64,000 nucleotides of DNA from an uncultured Butyrivibrio sp. (GCF_947169445.1 NZ_CAMVPU010000021.1:1-64000); one strand, 5' to 3'; shown: positions 8,207-16,486, counted from the first letter of the stretch. The notes: generated from the sequence alone by a model not told the origin. Made by a program: numbers and translations.

Positions 8207-8235
8207 TTGACAATATATCTATGTAAAAATATAAT
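8207..8235 (+). promoter_or_regulatory. Perfect-consensus promoter for the HD-GYP gene
   Basis: TTGACA at 8207-8212 and TATAAT at 8230-8235 are separated by exactly 17 bases, a perfect housekeeping sigma consensus. Transcription should start near 8242, giving a leader of about 40 bases. The -35 contains an in-frame TTG that could be mistaken for the gene's start codon. Confidence 0.88.
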
Positions 8236-8281
8236 TATTTTATCACGCAGTTCACTTATCATGAGCATTCAGGGAGTGTTG

Positions 8282-9364
8282 ATGAAAAACATAGCTACCA
8301 ACGAATTGCTGCCGGGAATGGTTCTGGCAACAGACGTGGCAACACCAAATCTAAATAAAATAGCGCTGAAGGGCACCATTATCAGCAGTAAAGATATCGC
8401 CAAGTTTGTTTTTTATTCGATAAAAGAAGTAGCCATTGAAGACACAGAGGTTGATGCAATTCTTTCCGAGCTTCCACCTTCCGATGAACTAACTTCTTCC
8501 CAGCGGCTTAGACAAACACAGGAGTTCAAGACTTTCAAAAATGATTTTGAAATTTGCGCTCAGAAATATGAAGACGATATTAAACAACTGATTGCCGGAA
8601 ATGCTGAGGTTGACACTAACCTTATGCTTGAGCCAGTGTATGCTCTTTTAAAACAGGGCAGGACCACGTCAGATGTTTTCAGTATGCTCCACCTTCTTAG
8701 AAACTATGATGATGCGACCTATACCCACTGTATAAATGTTGCGCTTACAACAAACATTCTTGCTCAGTGGCTTAAATGGAGCGATGAAGAAGTAAAGATT
8801 GCCACACTATCAGGTCTTTTCCATGATATTGGCAAGATTACAATTCCGGAGTCAATAATCACCAAACCCGGCAAGCTCACCGATGCTGAATACACCATTG
8901 TAAAGACTCATCCTCAGCGAGGATATGATGCATTAAAAGATCTGGACATCAGCTATCATGTCAAAAATGCCGCACTGATGCACCACGAGCGCTTTGATGG
9001 CACCGGATATCCTTCAGGTCTGAGTGGACCACAGATTGACACCTATGCCAAAATGGTTGCCATTACTGATGTTTACGATGCCATGACAAGTGCAAGGCAC
9101 TATAGACGTCCAATGTGCCCATTTGTTGTTATTTCAACTTTTGAAGAAGAAGCTTTTCGGAAATATGACCCGGAGATGGTAATGTGCTTCATCCAGAATA
9201 TCGTCCACACGTACCTGCTTAGCACTGTTCGGTTAAACACCGGTGAAGTTGGTGAGATTGTCTTTATCAATAAAACTTATTTGTCAAAACCAACGATAAA
9301 GATCGACAATAATTACATTGATCTTAGTAAGTGTCCGGGAGTCTTCATCGAAGAAATATTATAA
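8282..9364 (+). CDS. HD-GYP domain cyclic-di-GMP phosphodiesterase
   Basis: A 360-residue protein likely to hydrolyse cyclic di-GMP in the cytoplasm. After an N-terminal segment of about 120 residues (MKNIATNELLPGMVLATDV start, as in many HD-GYP proteins), the HD-GYP domain shows His149, the HD pair at 181-182 (FHDIGK) and HHERFDGTGYP at 234-244. The ATG at 8282 is chosen because AGGGAG lies 5 bases upstream. The in-frame TTG at 8207 is inside the promoter and would not be transcribed. No receiver or membrane domain is seen. It is one of two plus-strand genes, alone between ribU and murA. Confidence 0.92.
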   Translation: MKNIATNELLPGMVLATDVATPNLNKIALKGTIISSKDIAKFVFYSIKEVAIEDTEVDAILSELPPSDELTSSQRLRQTQEFKTFKNDFEICAQKYEDDIKQLIAGNAEVDTNLMLEPVYALLKQGRTTSDVFSMLHLLRNYDDATYTHCINVALTTNILAQWLKWSDEEVKIATLSGLFHDIGKITIPESIITKPGKLTDAEYTIVKTHPQRGYDALKDLDISYHVKNAALMHHERFDGTGYPSGLSGPQIDTYAKMVAITDVYDAMTSARHYRRPMCPFVVISTFEEEAFRKYDPEMVMCFIQNIVHTYLLSTVRLNTGEVGEIVFINKTYLSKPTIKIDNNYIDLSKCPGVFIEEIL

Positions 9365-9369
9365 ATATC

Positions 9370-9409
9370 AAAAAACGCCTTGCCATCACTTAAGTGAAAG
9401 CAGGGCGTT
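9370..9409. terminator. Shared terminator between HD-GYP gene and murA
   Basis: AACGCCTTGC (9374-9383) pairs with GCAGGGCGTT (9400-9409) through ten pairs with one wobble; the inner part contains the palindrome CACTTAAGTG. The minus strand continues into TTTTTT, so it best terminates murA. It stands between convergent genes and may also serve the plus strand. Confidence 0.75.
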
Positions 9410-9413
9410 AATA

Positions 9414-10703
9414 TTATGCATTCTTCAATTTGAATTTCTGAATTTCTTTATCATCATCGACCTTCTCGATAATAGCGCCAAGGTCTCTTAGTTTCTGATC
9501 AAAGTCTTCATAACCACGTTCGATATATTTGATATCTTCTATTGTTGAATAGCCTTCGGCAGTAAGTGCCGCAATTACAAGGGCTGCCCCGGCTCTAAGG
9601 TCAGGCGCTGAAACAACCGCTCCGGTGTATTTATCCACACCTTCAATAATCGCTGTACTACCTTCAACCTTGATGCTGGCACCCATTCTGGTCAGCTCAT
9701 CAACATATTTGAACCTGTTCTCAAAAATACTCTCTGTAACAATACTGATTCCGCTGGCAAGTCCGAGGGCAACCGTAATCTGTGGCTGCATATCTGTCGG
9801 ATATCCCGGATAAGGCAGAGTCTTCACATGGGTATTCTGTAATCTCCTTGTAGCAACTACCCTTACAGCATCGTCAGATTCATGGATCTGACAACCCATT
9901 TCTATAAGCTTGGCACTAATAGATTCCAAGTGCTTCGGAATAACATTTTTGATAGTGATATCACCTTTTGTTGCAGCAGCTGCAAGCATAAAGGTTCCCG
10001 CCTCAATCTGGTCAGGAATAATGGTATATTCAGTACCGTGAAGTCTTTCTACTCCCTTTATCCTGATAACATCAGTTCCTGCGCCCTTAATATTGGCTCC
10101 CATACTATTAAGGAAATTGGCAAAATCAACAACATGAGGCTCTTTAGCAGCATTCTCGATAATAGTCTTACCTTCAGCCATCGAAGCAGCCATCATGATA
10201 TTGATGGTAGCACCTACACTCACTACATCAAGATAGATATGGCTTCCTACCAAAGCCTGTGCACGAGCATCAATAATGCCATGCTCAATATTCACCTTAG
10301 CTCCAAGAGCAGTAAAGCCTTTAATATGCTGATCTATTGGGCGAAGTCCTATGTTGCATCCACTAGGCAAAACAACTCCCGCCTGCTTATACTTACCAAG
10401 AAGTGCACCTAAAAGGTAATAGGATGCACGAATCTTTTTGATATAATCTTCAATCGTATAATTGTGTATCTGTGAAGCATTTATCTTAACAGAATGTCTT
10501 CCGGTTCTCTCAACAAAAGCACCGGTACTGGCTATAGCCTGAAGCATTGCATTGGTATCTGACTCATCAGGCATATTATCTATATATACGGTCTCATCAG
10601 TCATTGTCGCAGCAGCCAAAATAGCCAGCGCAGCATTCTTGGCGCCACCGATTTCGACTTCTCCGACTAACGGATTACCGCCTTTTATTACATACTTTTC
10701 CAT
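9414..10703 (-). CDS. murA: UDP-N-acetylglucosamine 1-carboxyvinyltransferase
   Basis: A 429-residue enzyme for the first committed step of peptidoglycan synthesis, adding enolpyruvate to UDP-GlcNAc. It opens with KGGNPLVGEVEIGGAKNA, carries the active-site Cys in SGCNIGLRPID (residue 116, the fosfomycin target position), and ends with DLRAGAALVIAALTAEG as expected. The ATG at 10703 is used because AGAGAGG lies 6 bases upstream; an in-frame TTG 6 bases earlier abuts that site. A likely promoter precedes it. Firmicutes often have two MurA paralogues, so this may be one of a pair. Confidence 0.94.
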   Translation of the reverse strand: MEKYVIKGGNPLVGEVEIGGAKNAALAILAAATMTDETVYIDNMPDESDTNAMLQAIASTGAFVERTGRHSVKINASQIHNYTIEDYIKKIRASYYLLGALLGKYKQAGVVLPSGCNIGLRPIDQHIKGFTALGAKVNIEHGIIDARAQALVGSHIYLDVVSVGATINIMMAASMAEGKTIIENAAKEPHVVDFANFLNSMGANIKGAGTDVIRIKGVERLHGTEYTIIPDQIEAGTFMLAAAATKGDITIKNVIPKHLESISAKLIEMGCQIHESDDAVRVVATRRLQNTHVKTLPYPGYPTDMQPQITVALGLASGISIVTESIFENRFKYVDELTRMGASIKVEGSTAIIEGVDKYTGAVVSAPDLRAGAALVIAALTAEGYSTIEDIKYIERGYEDFDQKLRDLGAIIEKVDDDKEIQKFKLKNA

Positions 10704-10753
10704 AAGCAACCTCTCTGTTGCATATTAACTAAATCATACTAGAACAAATTATA

Positions 10754-10782
10754 TTTATACCACAAACATAAATATTTGTAAA
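10754..10782 (-). promoter_or_regulatory. Promoter for murA
   Basis: On the minus strand TTTACA (10782-10777), a 17-base spacer ending in TGG, and TATAAA (10759-10754) give a good promoter with an extended -10, about 50 bases before the murA start. Confidence 0.65.
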
Positions 10783-10817
10783 ATATGTATATCATTTGTC
10801 CCAAAATATATACAACT

Positions 10818-12407
10818 TTAATTCAAATAATTCAGAGGATTAACCTGCTTTCCACCCACAAGTATCTCAAAATGAAGGTGCGGTCCGGTTGAAACACCGG
10901 TGTTTCCTGAAAGCGCAATCTTTTGTCCCTGTGATACCTTCTGTCCTACTGACACAAGTACCTTGGACAGATGGCCATATCTGGTCTCTCTTCCATCAGG
11001 ATGTCTTATATATACGCAATAACCATAACCACTTCCCCAACCGGCTCTTGTAACTGTTCCGCTTGAAGAAGCCATGACAGCAGTACCGACAGGAGTAGCC
11101 CAGTCAACGCCCTTATGATAAGTACTTGCCCCCTTCTTAGGAGCTTTTCTGGGACCAAAACCAGAAGTAAATCTTCCACCGGAAATTGGCTTAATATAAG
11201 TAGGAGGTACGATAGTTCCTCTTTCGACAATCTTAGGTACAGCCTGATACGTCACTTCTTCTTTTTCAATTTCACGGCCACTTTCGCCATCATCAACAAA
11301 GCTGACCAAAGCAACTACTTTTCTATGTCCGGCAGAAGGTTCCTGAATAACTTTTTTCTGAGTAGTGTACCAACTGTCATTATCAACATACTGAACCTCA
11401 GCTTCATAGTCTTCCTCATAGTACTGTTCGATTGTGTATACTACAGAAAGTTCCGGTTCAGGTACTGTTACAATAATCTCATCTTCAGGTCTTATTCTGG
11501 TGAACTCATCTTCCAAAGATTCATTCATATTGATAAGATCCGCAACAGTAAGATCATATTGAAGCGCAATAGAGCTAAGTGTATCTCCTGATTTTACTTC
11601 ATATATCTGATTGGTCTCTTTATCCTTGGTCACTTCGTCGATGGCCGCAGAAAGATCTGTAAGTTCTTCCTCAGGCAGATAGCTTTCCACGATTTCAACC
11701 TTGTCTCCAAAATCAATGCTCTTTAATCCAAGCTTATAATCAGAAAAGTCCTTATCATAAGCCAGAGGAGTAGCCTCATTTACTACATCCGTAAAGGTAG
11801 CTATAATTCCAGCCTGTGGCATACTGGTCTGGGCAATCTCTTCTTCTCTTTTTACTTCTTCCTTGCTCAGTACCTGTGTTGTAAGTACATTCACTTCTCT
11901 TCCTGAATCAAGCACAAGGTTAACATCGTATAAATCCGATGTATCATACTTGGAAAGAGCAGTATCAAGCAGTGTCATTACTTCTTCTATACTTGCAAGG
12001 TTGACCGAAAACTCATTGATCTTAATAGAATAGGCTCTATTAAGAGTACTCTTCTTATTGGCGTTTAATACGTTTTCCATGTTTTTGGCAACTTCAGTAG
12101 GAGATTGTACAGTCCCCCACACAACATTGTCACCCTCTATCTCTATATTAGAGGTAGCCAAAGTAAGCTCATCTGTGCTCTCGGAAATAGCCTTTCTTGC
12201 CATTCTAAGGGCCTTATATGCGTCATCCTTGGATTCCACTGTTCCAACTTCGATGTCATTCAAAAACACGGTAAAAATATTATTTCCACCCTTTTGGTAT
12301 CTTACAGCATTGGGCATAAAGACAATCCAAAAGGCAATTATTACTATGGCAGAATGTAAAAACCATATTCTAATTTTATTTCTAAAAACAGTATTGCCAA
12401 AATTCAT
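10818..12407 (-). CDS. Secreted LysM/G5/M23 peptidoglycan endopeptidase
   Basis: A 529-residue cell-wall hydrolase. An N-terminal membrane segment (about 15-33) anchors or exports it. A long unassigned region (45-260) is followed by a LysM domain (about 268-313, YEVKSGDTLSSIALQYDLTVADL), a G5-like domain (about 320-398, ending VPKIVERGT) and an M23 peptidase. The zinc ligands are visible as His431/Asp435 (HKGVD) and HLH at 510-512, with a catalytic-type His at 479 (YGHL). All catalytic residues are present, so it should cleave peptide cross-links. It follows the coiled-coil gene by 21 bases and shares its promoter. Confidence 0.9.
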   Translation of the reverse strand: MNFGNTVFRNKIRIWFLHSAIVIIAFWIVFMPNAVRYQKGGNNIFTVFLNDIEVGTVESKDDAYKALRMARKAISESTDELTLATSNIEIEGDNVVWGTVQSPTEVAKNMENVLNANKKSTLNRAYSIKINEFSVNLASIEEVMTLLDTALSKYDTSDLYDVNLVLDSGREVNVLTTQVLSKEEVKREEEIAQTSMPQAGIIATFTDVVNEATPLAYDKDFSDYKLGLKSIDFGDKVEIVESYLPEEELTDLSAAIDEVTKDKETNQIYEVKSGDTLSSIALQYDLTVADLINMNESLEDEFTRIRPEDEIIVTVPEPELSVVYTIEQYYEEDYEAEVQYVDNDSWYTTQKKVIQEPSAGHRKVVALVSFVDDGESGREIEKEEVTYQAVPKIVERGTIVPPTYIKPISGGRFTSGFGPRKAPKKGASTYHKGVDWATPVGTAVMASSSGTVTRAGWGSGYGYCVYIRHPDGRETRYGHLSKVLVSVGQKVSQGQKIALSGNTGVSTGPHLHFEILVGGKQVNPLNYLN

Positions 12408-12428
12408 ATTACTTATCTTTCTAATAAC

Positions 12429-12950
12429 TTATATTATTCCTAAAAAGCGCAAAATATTAAATACCAGATCAGCTAAGGCTATGATCATGGTAACTATCAC
12501 TAACGGCATAACCGCACTATTTTTTGTCTCAGCTGTCACCTGGATGTATTCAAGCTTATTACACAGCTCCTTGAACTCTTCCCTGTTCTTTGCTTCGCCT
12601 TTTTCAATAATAGCCTGAACATTCCTATATACCTGAACTCCAACATCATGTATCTTGGTTTCATTTTCCTGAAGTTTATCCTTGTATTCCCTTGTATCTT
12701 CCTTCATCTCCTGAAGCTGTTTCTTGTAATCCTGAGCATCATTTCTCATTTCCTGAATTACATTTCTATATTCCTCGGAAACCTGCTTCATTTCTTCCAT
12801 CTGAGCCTTATACTGCTCAGCTTCCTGTCGCATACGTTCTGTTTCCTGTTTGATTCTCTCTGTTTCTGCAGCTTCCGCCTGCAAGTTGGCCTTAATGATA
12901 TCCTGAGCACTAATCTTCTCTGCAATCTTATTCATAATACTTTCCACCAT
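12429..12950 (-). CDS. Coiled-coil protein with C-terminal membrane anchor
   Basis: A 173-residue protein made of a long coiled coil (about residues 20-120, rich in Glu, Gln, Lys, Met with repeated blocks such as EQYKAQMEEMKQVSEEY), a short helical part, and one C-terminal transmembrane segment (about 147-170). A tail-anchored cytoplasmic topology is likely. ATG 12950 is chosen for its strong GGGAGGGG site; an in-frame TTG at 12968 has none. It is the first gene before the M23 peptidase, so a role in organizing or controlling wall hydrolysis is plausible but only inferred from context. I do not recognise the family. Confidence 0.75.
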   Translation of the reverse strand: MVESIMNKIAEKISAQDIIKANLQAEAAETERIKQETERMRQEAEQYKAQMEEMKQVSEEYRNVIQEMRNDAQDYKKQLQEMKEDTREYKDKLQENETKIHDVGVQVYRNVQAIIEKGEAKNREEFKELCNKLEYIQVTAETKNSAVMPLVIVTMIIALADLVFNILRFLGII

Positions 12951-13007
12951 ACACCCCTCCCTAAACAATACATTTTTATAATAAGATTATATACAGACAA
13001 TAACAAC

Positions 13008-13036
13008 ATGATACATTCATTATGCACTTTTAACAA
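13008..13036 (-). promoter_or_regulatory. Candidate promoter for the coiled-coil/M23 operon
   Basis: On the minus strand TTGTTA (13036-13031), a 17-base spacer and TATCAT (13013-13008) lie about 58 bases before the coiled-coil start. Three direct repeats of GTTCAT on an 11-base period stand 45-72 bases upstream of the -35. Confidence 0.5.
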
Positions 13037-13080
13037 GACAGGTTACGATATTGCGTCAATTTTGTGAACTTTTACCATTC

Positions 13081-13108
13081 GTTCATTGCTTGTTCATAAT
13101 TTGTTCAT
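13081..13108. promoter_or_regulatory. Three GTTCAT repeats with an 11-base period (possible response-regulator site)
   Basis: GTTCAT occurs at 13081, 13092 and 13103, exactly 11 bases apart. This puts each copy on the same DNA face, as in binding sites of OmpR/PhoB-type response regulators, including WalR sites (TGT-x3, N5, TGT-x3) that control wall hydrolases. It lies upstream of the coiled-coil/M23 operon. No binding protein is identified in the window. Confidence 0.45.
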
Positions 13109-13148
13109 ATTTGTCTTGTATATTATTTACATGGTCGTAAAAAAAATG

Positions 13149-13252
13149 GCCTCTGACAAACGAAAGATAGATTTTTTCATAATAGGGTAGGTGCGGGAAA
13201 CCGTGTCTACCCACTCCTCATTTTGTGACCCTTTTGAGGCAAGCGGATAAAT
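13149..13252 (+). ncRNA. Candidate structured RNA with GNRA-capped hairpin
   Basis: The 12-bp stem 13185-13196/13201-13212, including three successive G-U pairs that only an RNA of the plus-strand sense would form, is capped by the tetraloop GAAA. It sits inside an outer pairing GCCTC (13149-13153)/GAGGC (13236-13240) and is followed at 13253-13294 by a terminator-like hairpin with a T-run. No open frame is present. I could not match it to a riboswitch or known small RNA, and no strong plus-strand promoter is visible. Confidence 0.4.
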
Positions 13253-13428
13253 AAAAAAGCAGATAACAAGTTTACTTGTTTAGATGCTTTTTTTATTTTA
13301 GCCATTGGGCGAATAGCCCAAACGAGAAAATGCGCAGCATTTTCGAGTCTTGCCTCAAAAGATCATAAATCATTTTCTCACGCACTCAGCAGCATAGTGT
13401 TTCGTGCTGATTCGCGAATAGCCCAAAC
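13231..13428. repeat. Inverted and direct repeat cluster after the alarmone synthetase gene
   Basis: Perfect 13-base inverted arms CTTTTGAGGCAAG (13231-13243) and CTTGCCTCAAAAG (13349-13361) enclose the terminator and two more hairpins: GGGC/GCCC at 13307-13319 and GAAAATGC/GCATTTTC around 13325-13344. The 15-base direct repeat GCGAATAGCCCAAAC occurs at 13309-13323 and 13414-13428, the second copy ending at the alarmone gene stop. TCATTTT-type direct repeats flank at 13218 and 13370. The core AATGCGCAGCA is shared with the element at 6928-7092. No gene fits. Confidence 0.6.
13253..13294. terminator. Bidirectional intrinsic terminator
   Basis: AAAAAAGCA (13253-13261) pairs with TGCTTTTTT, with inner TAACAAG/CTTGTTTA, and runs of T follow on both strands. 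It could end the candidate RNA on the plus strand or read-through from the alarmone synthetase gene on the minus strand. Confidence 0.7.
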
Positions 13429-14082
13429 TCATTTTCCCAAACTAATCGCCTGAATTTCCTCATTAAGCGAAAGCATTCTCGCATCTAAGTCAGCCACCAT
13501 TTTGGCACATTCATACAATTCGGAATTAATATGCACCGGTGCTTTTCCCTCAAATTTATACTGGATCTTGTGCTCCAAAGAAGCCCAAAAATCCATGGCT
13601 ACAGTACGGATCTGTATCTCAACCTTCACATTAACAATTCTATCTGACAAATACACCGGAAGCGCCACTATCATATGATAGCTTCTGTATCCGCTGGCCT
13701 TAGGATTCATAATATAATCCTTAACCGTCAGTACCTGGATATCCTTCTGGTTGCTGATCATTTCAGCTATCCTGTAGATATCCGAAGTAAAAGAGCATAT
13801 GATACGAACACCTGCTATATCATTGACATAACGTACCATATTCTCAATTGTAGACTCATAGCCGTTTCTTTTAAGCTTTTTAACAATACTCTCAGGCACC
13901 TTGACGCGAGCCTTGGTATGCTCTATAGGATTGTATCTATGAACTGCCTGAAACTCCTCGTTAAGAATCTCAATTTTTGTCATAATCTGCTTCAAAGCAG
14001 AATTGTACAAAAGATTAACTTCCTCCCAAGACTTGATATCATCAGAAATCTTTACATTGCTTCCCAAAAGATCCAGTTCCAT
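13429..14082 (-). CDS. Small alarmone synthetase, RelQ-like (RelA/SpoT domain)
   Basis: A 217-residue single-domain (p)ppGpp synthetase that moves pyrophosphate from ATP to GDP or GTP. Family blocks are clear: HTKARVKVPESIVKKL, YVNDIAGVRIICSF, NPKASGYRSYHM, VEIQIRTVAMDFWASLEHKI. No hydrolase, TGS or ACT domain is present, so it is a small synthetase and not the long Rel. The start is placed at 14082 because GAGGGG lies 5 bases upstream; an ATG 24 bases earlier has no ribosome site. It follows a GT2 gene by 41 bases. Confidence 0.9.
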   Translation of the reverse strand: MELDLLGSNVKISDDIKSWEEVNLLYNSALKQIMTKIEILNEEFQAVHRYNPIEHTKARVKVPESIVKKLKRNGYESTIENMVRYVNDIAGVRIICSFTSDIYRIAEMISNQKDIQVLTVKDYIMNPKASGYRSYHMIVALPVYLSDRIVNVKVEIQIRTVAMDFWASLEHKIQYKFEGKAPVHINSELYECAKMVADLDARMLSLNEEIQAISLGK

Positions 14083-14123
14083 AGTATCCCCTCGAAAAAA
14101 ATCCATTACATTATTAGTAGCGA

Positions 14124-15053
14124 TTATTTCCAGTAATCCTTATTCATGGTGCAGGCAATCACAAATCCCTTAGGGAGTTTCTTGTAATTCCTGCCAAGCT
14201 TATACCCAAGCCATCTGCAACCACACATAATAATATAATGCGGTATAAGATAGGACTTACCCAAATGTCTGAAGTGCTGAATTGTCTGGCCAACCATTCT
14301 TTTACCTTCTGTCTCAGAACTGATTCCGCCAAATATTTCCGGATGGTCAGTCTGGGATACACCAAGGTCAAAATTCCTGTGAAACTGCTGTGCGCAGGAA
14401 TAATTATGTGAATGGATTACTCCCGCCTCCGGGACATAGCAGATAGCGTACCCTTTTTGGCAGGCATTGCCGGCATATACCATGTCTTCATTAAAAATAG
14501 TTTTATGAGTAAAGCCTCCAATTACATTATATATTTCCCGGCTGTACATAGCACATACATTTGAGCAAAAATATGTCTTAATTCCCAATCTGTTAACATC
14601 AGCCTGTGTTTTCCTGATGGCTTCGTTGGGATAATTGAATTTTCTTGAATAACGCTCTGCCAGATTGCAGTCGCTCCTAGGGTACTGTCTTGCATAAGCT
14701 GCAGCAACATCACCATCAAAAGCTTTAGCAAGTGATGATACAAGCATTTTATCCTTAGGAAAAGCATCCTGAGTCATCATCAGGAACAATTCAGCATTAG
14801 AAAGAGCCACGCCTTTATTCCTGGTCTCACCGTGATCAAACTCCTCTTTGCTGACATGCTGCAGAATAATGTTGTCATATTTATCCTGTGGGTTCTCACG
14901 GCTTGATTCTATAAGCTGATCCCAATACTCTTTTTCCGTATTCATGATGATAATATGCTCTGGTCTAAGCGACTGCTTCTCCAGATCATCAATTAGTCTA
15001 AAGAGTGAAATATCCGGTTTATAAGTAGGTATAATAACATCTACTGTTCTCAT
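14124..15053 (-). CDS. GT2 glycosyltransferase (rhamnosyltransferase-like)
   Basis: A 309-residue GT-A-fold enzyme. VDVIIPTYKPDISLFRLIDDL opens the nucleotide-binding half and LMMTQDAFP (about 90-98) carries the metal-site equivalent. The block FSRKFNYPNEAIRKT-like (YSRKFNYPNEAIRKTQAD) and the late HSHNYS pattern recall rhamnosyltransferases. There are no membrane segments. A strong AGGAGA site precedes the ATG. It stands between the LCP terminator and the alarmone synthetase, somewhat apart from the main rhamnan genes. Confidence 0.85.
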   Translation of the reverse strand: MRTVDVIIPTYKPDISLFRLIDDLEKQSLRPEHIIIMNTEKEYWDQLIESSRENPQDKYDNIILQHVSKEEFDHGETRNKGVALSNAELFLMMTQDAFPKDKMLVSSLAKAFDGDVAAAYARQYPRSDCNLAERYSRKFNYPNEAIRKTQADVNRLGIKTYFCSNVCAMYSREIYNVIGGFTHKTIFNEDMVYAGNACQKGYAICYVPEAGVIHSHNYSCAQQFHRNFDLGVSQTDHPEIFGGISSETEGKRMVGQTIQHFRHLGKSYLIPHYIIMCGCRWLGYKLGRNYKKLPKGFVIACTMNKDYWK

Positions 15054-15082
15054 TTTATCTCCTAATATGTTAATAGCAGTGC

Positions 15083-15123
15083 AAAAAAGGGACTAAAAGT
15101 CCAATAAGACCCCAGCCCCTTTT
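15083..15123 (-). terminator. Intrinsic terminator after the LCP gene
   Basis: On the minus strand AAAAGGGGCTGGGGTC... folds with ...GGACTTTTAGTCCCTTTTTT, giving outer AAAAGGG/CCCTTTT pairs and an inner GGAC/GTCC hairpin, followed by a T-run. It lies 20 bases after the LCP stop. Confidence 0.7.
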
Positions 15124-15142
15124 ACATTTATACGTTATTGCA

Positions 15143-16486
15143 TCAGTTCAAATATGAGCTGGTATCTGACTTAATCTTATCACTATACTTCTTAACATCA
15201 TCAGATACAGTATACTCAGAATCTTCAAAAAGGAACTGATGAAGCCACTTAACATTAGATTCAAGATCAACTGCTACAACGCAGCTTCCCTTTTTACCAA
15301 TTGTACCGGTAGCACGCATGGACTCCTCTGGGAATCCATTATTATCAACTATCTCATAGTTAGCAATATTCTTGAGAAGTGCAAGAATTTCCTCAAGATC
15401 GAGAGATGTGTAAGTCTCTCCGAATGCCTTGTTGGCAACATCTTCAAGCTGTGAATAGCTCATACCCTTAGCCTTGTCAAGACATGCTATAAGGACATTT
15501 CTCTGTCTCTCAGCACGCTTAAAGTCATCACCTGCTGTATATCTGATACGGCAGTAAGCTGTAGCCTGAAGTCCGTTAAGTGTCTGAAGACCTGCACTGG
15601 TAACAGGAGTATAATCCATCTTAAGCTCAGTAGCCATTGTAGCCTGATAGTTGTTAAGGTGCGAAATCTCAGCATCAGTAATCTCAATCGGTACACCGCC
15701 AAGAGCATTTACAACATCTGTAAGACCTCTGAATCCAATAGTGATGAAATCCTCAATATCCATATCAAGATTCATGTTAAGCATTGAAATTGCCTGCTCA
15801 GGACCGCCTTCTGCATATGCTGCATTACACTTGGTATACTCATCATTACTAAGGTTAAGATATGTATCACGGTAAACAGAACACAACTTGATATCACCAT
15901 TAGCATTGTTAATAGAAGCAATGATGATAGTATCACTTCTTGTCTTCTTGGTAAGTTCTCCCTCACGAGAGTCAACACCAAACAGTGCGATATTCGTATA
16001 TCCAACCATTTGCTGGTTATCTGCTACACCTTCATTGATACTCTGACTGATAACTTCTTCATTCATGTTGACCTTACCAACTTTGGTAACATCAACCTTG
16101 AAGAATACCTGATATGCAACAAAAATCAAAACCAGTGCTACTGCTATCTCTGCTACTACAAGTGCAATTCCAAGTGTCTGATTCTTTTTCTTCTTGCCGC
16201 CTCTGGAACCGCCACTTCTAGGTCTTCCGCCCTGTCTGCTTCCTGAAGAGCCATGGCCATAAGAGCCGTTTCTTCCATCTGAATCAGAACGTCTTCTATC
16301 AGAACTGCTTCTGGATGAAGAACCTTCCGATGAACGTCTTCTTACCGGCCTGTCCTCATCATAATCGTCGTAATCTCTTCTTCTGTCATTTCTTGATCTA
16401 TCATCTCTGTATCTGTCATCTCTAGAGCTACGAGAAGATGTTCTTCTGCTATCTCTGTCGTAGTACTCGTCGTCACGATTTCCCAT
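15143..16486 (-). CDS. LytR-CpsA-Psr family glycopolymer ligase with charged N-terminal tail
   Basis: A 447-residue LCP protein, expected to transfer lipid-linked polysaccharide onto peptidoglycan outside the membrane. Residues 1-98 form a cytosolic low-complexity tail rich in Arg, Asp and Ser, ending in Lys-rich GGKKKKNQ. One membrane helix follows (about 104-127). The LCP domain starts near GYTNIALFGVDSREGELTKKTRSDTIIIAS and contains the conserved Arg/Asp pairs RSDT, YRDT and RAERQRNVL. It is the last gene of the polysaccharide run and has its own terminator, consistent with being the attachment step for the polymer made upstream. Confidence 0.92.
   Translation of the reverse strand: MGNRDDEYYDRDSRRTSSRSSRDDRYRDDRSRNDRRRDYDDYDEDRPVRRRSSEGSSSRSSSDRRRSDSDGRNGSYGHGSSGSRQGGRPRSGGSRGGKKKKNQTLGIALVVAEIAVALVLIFVAYQVFFKVDVTKVGKVNMNEEVISQSINEGVADNQQMVGYTNIALFGVDSREGELTKKTRSDTIIIASINNANGDIKLCSVYRDTYLNLSNDEYTKCNAAYAEGGPEQAISMLNMNLDMDIEDFITIGFRGLTDVVNALGGVPIEITDAEISHLNNYQATMATELKMDYTPVTSAGLQTLNGLQATAYCRIRYTAGDDFKRAERQRNVLIACLDKAKGMSYSQLEDVANKAFGETYTSLDLEEILALLKNIANYEIVDNNGFPEESMRATGTIGKKGSCVVAVDLESNVKWLHQFLFEDSEYTVSDDVKKYSDKIKSDTSSYLN

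Noticed and set aside
8207..8281. Upstream TTG start for the HD-GYP gene
   Set aside because: The TTG is part of a perfect -35 box, upstream of the transcription start. The ATG at 8282 has a good ribosome site and fits the family's N terminus.
13185..13212. Hairpin compared with the cyclic-di-GMP riboswitch stem because of a GGTAGGT string
   Set aside because: The other conserved blocks of that riboswitch (such as CACGCACAGGGCAAACC) are missing; the hairpin remains unassigned.
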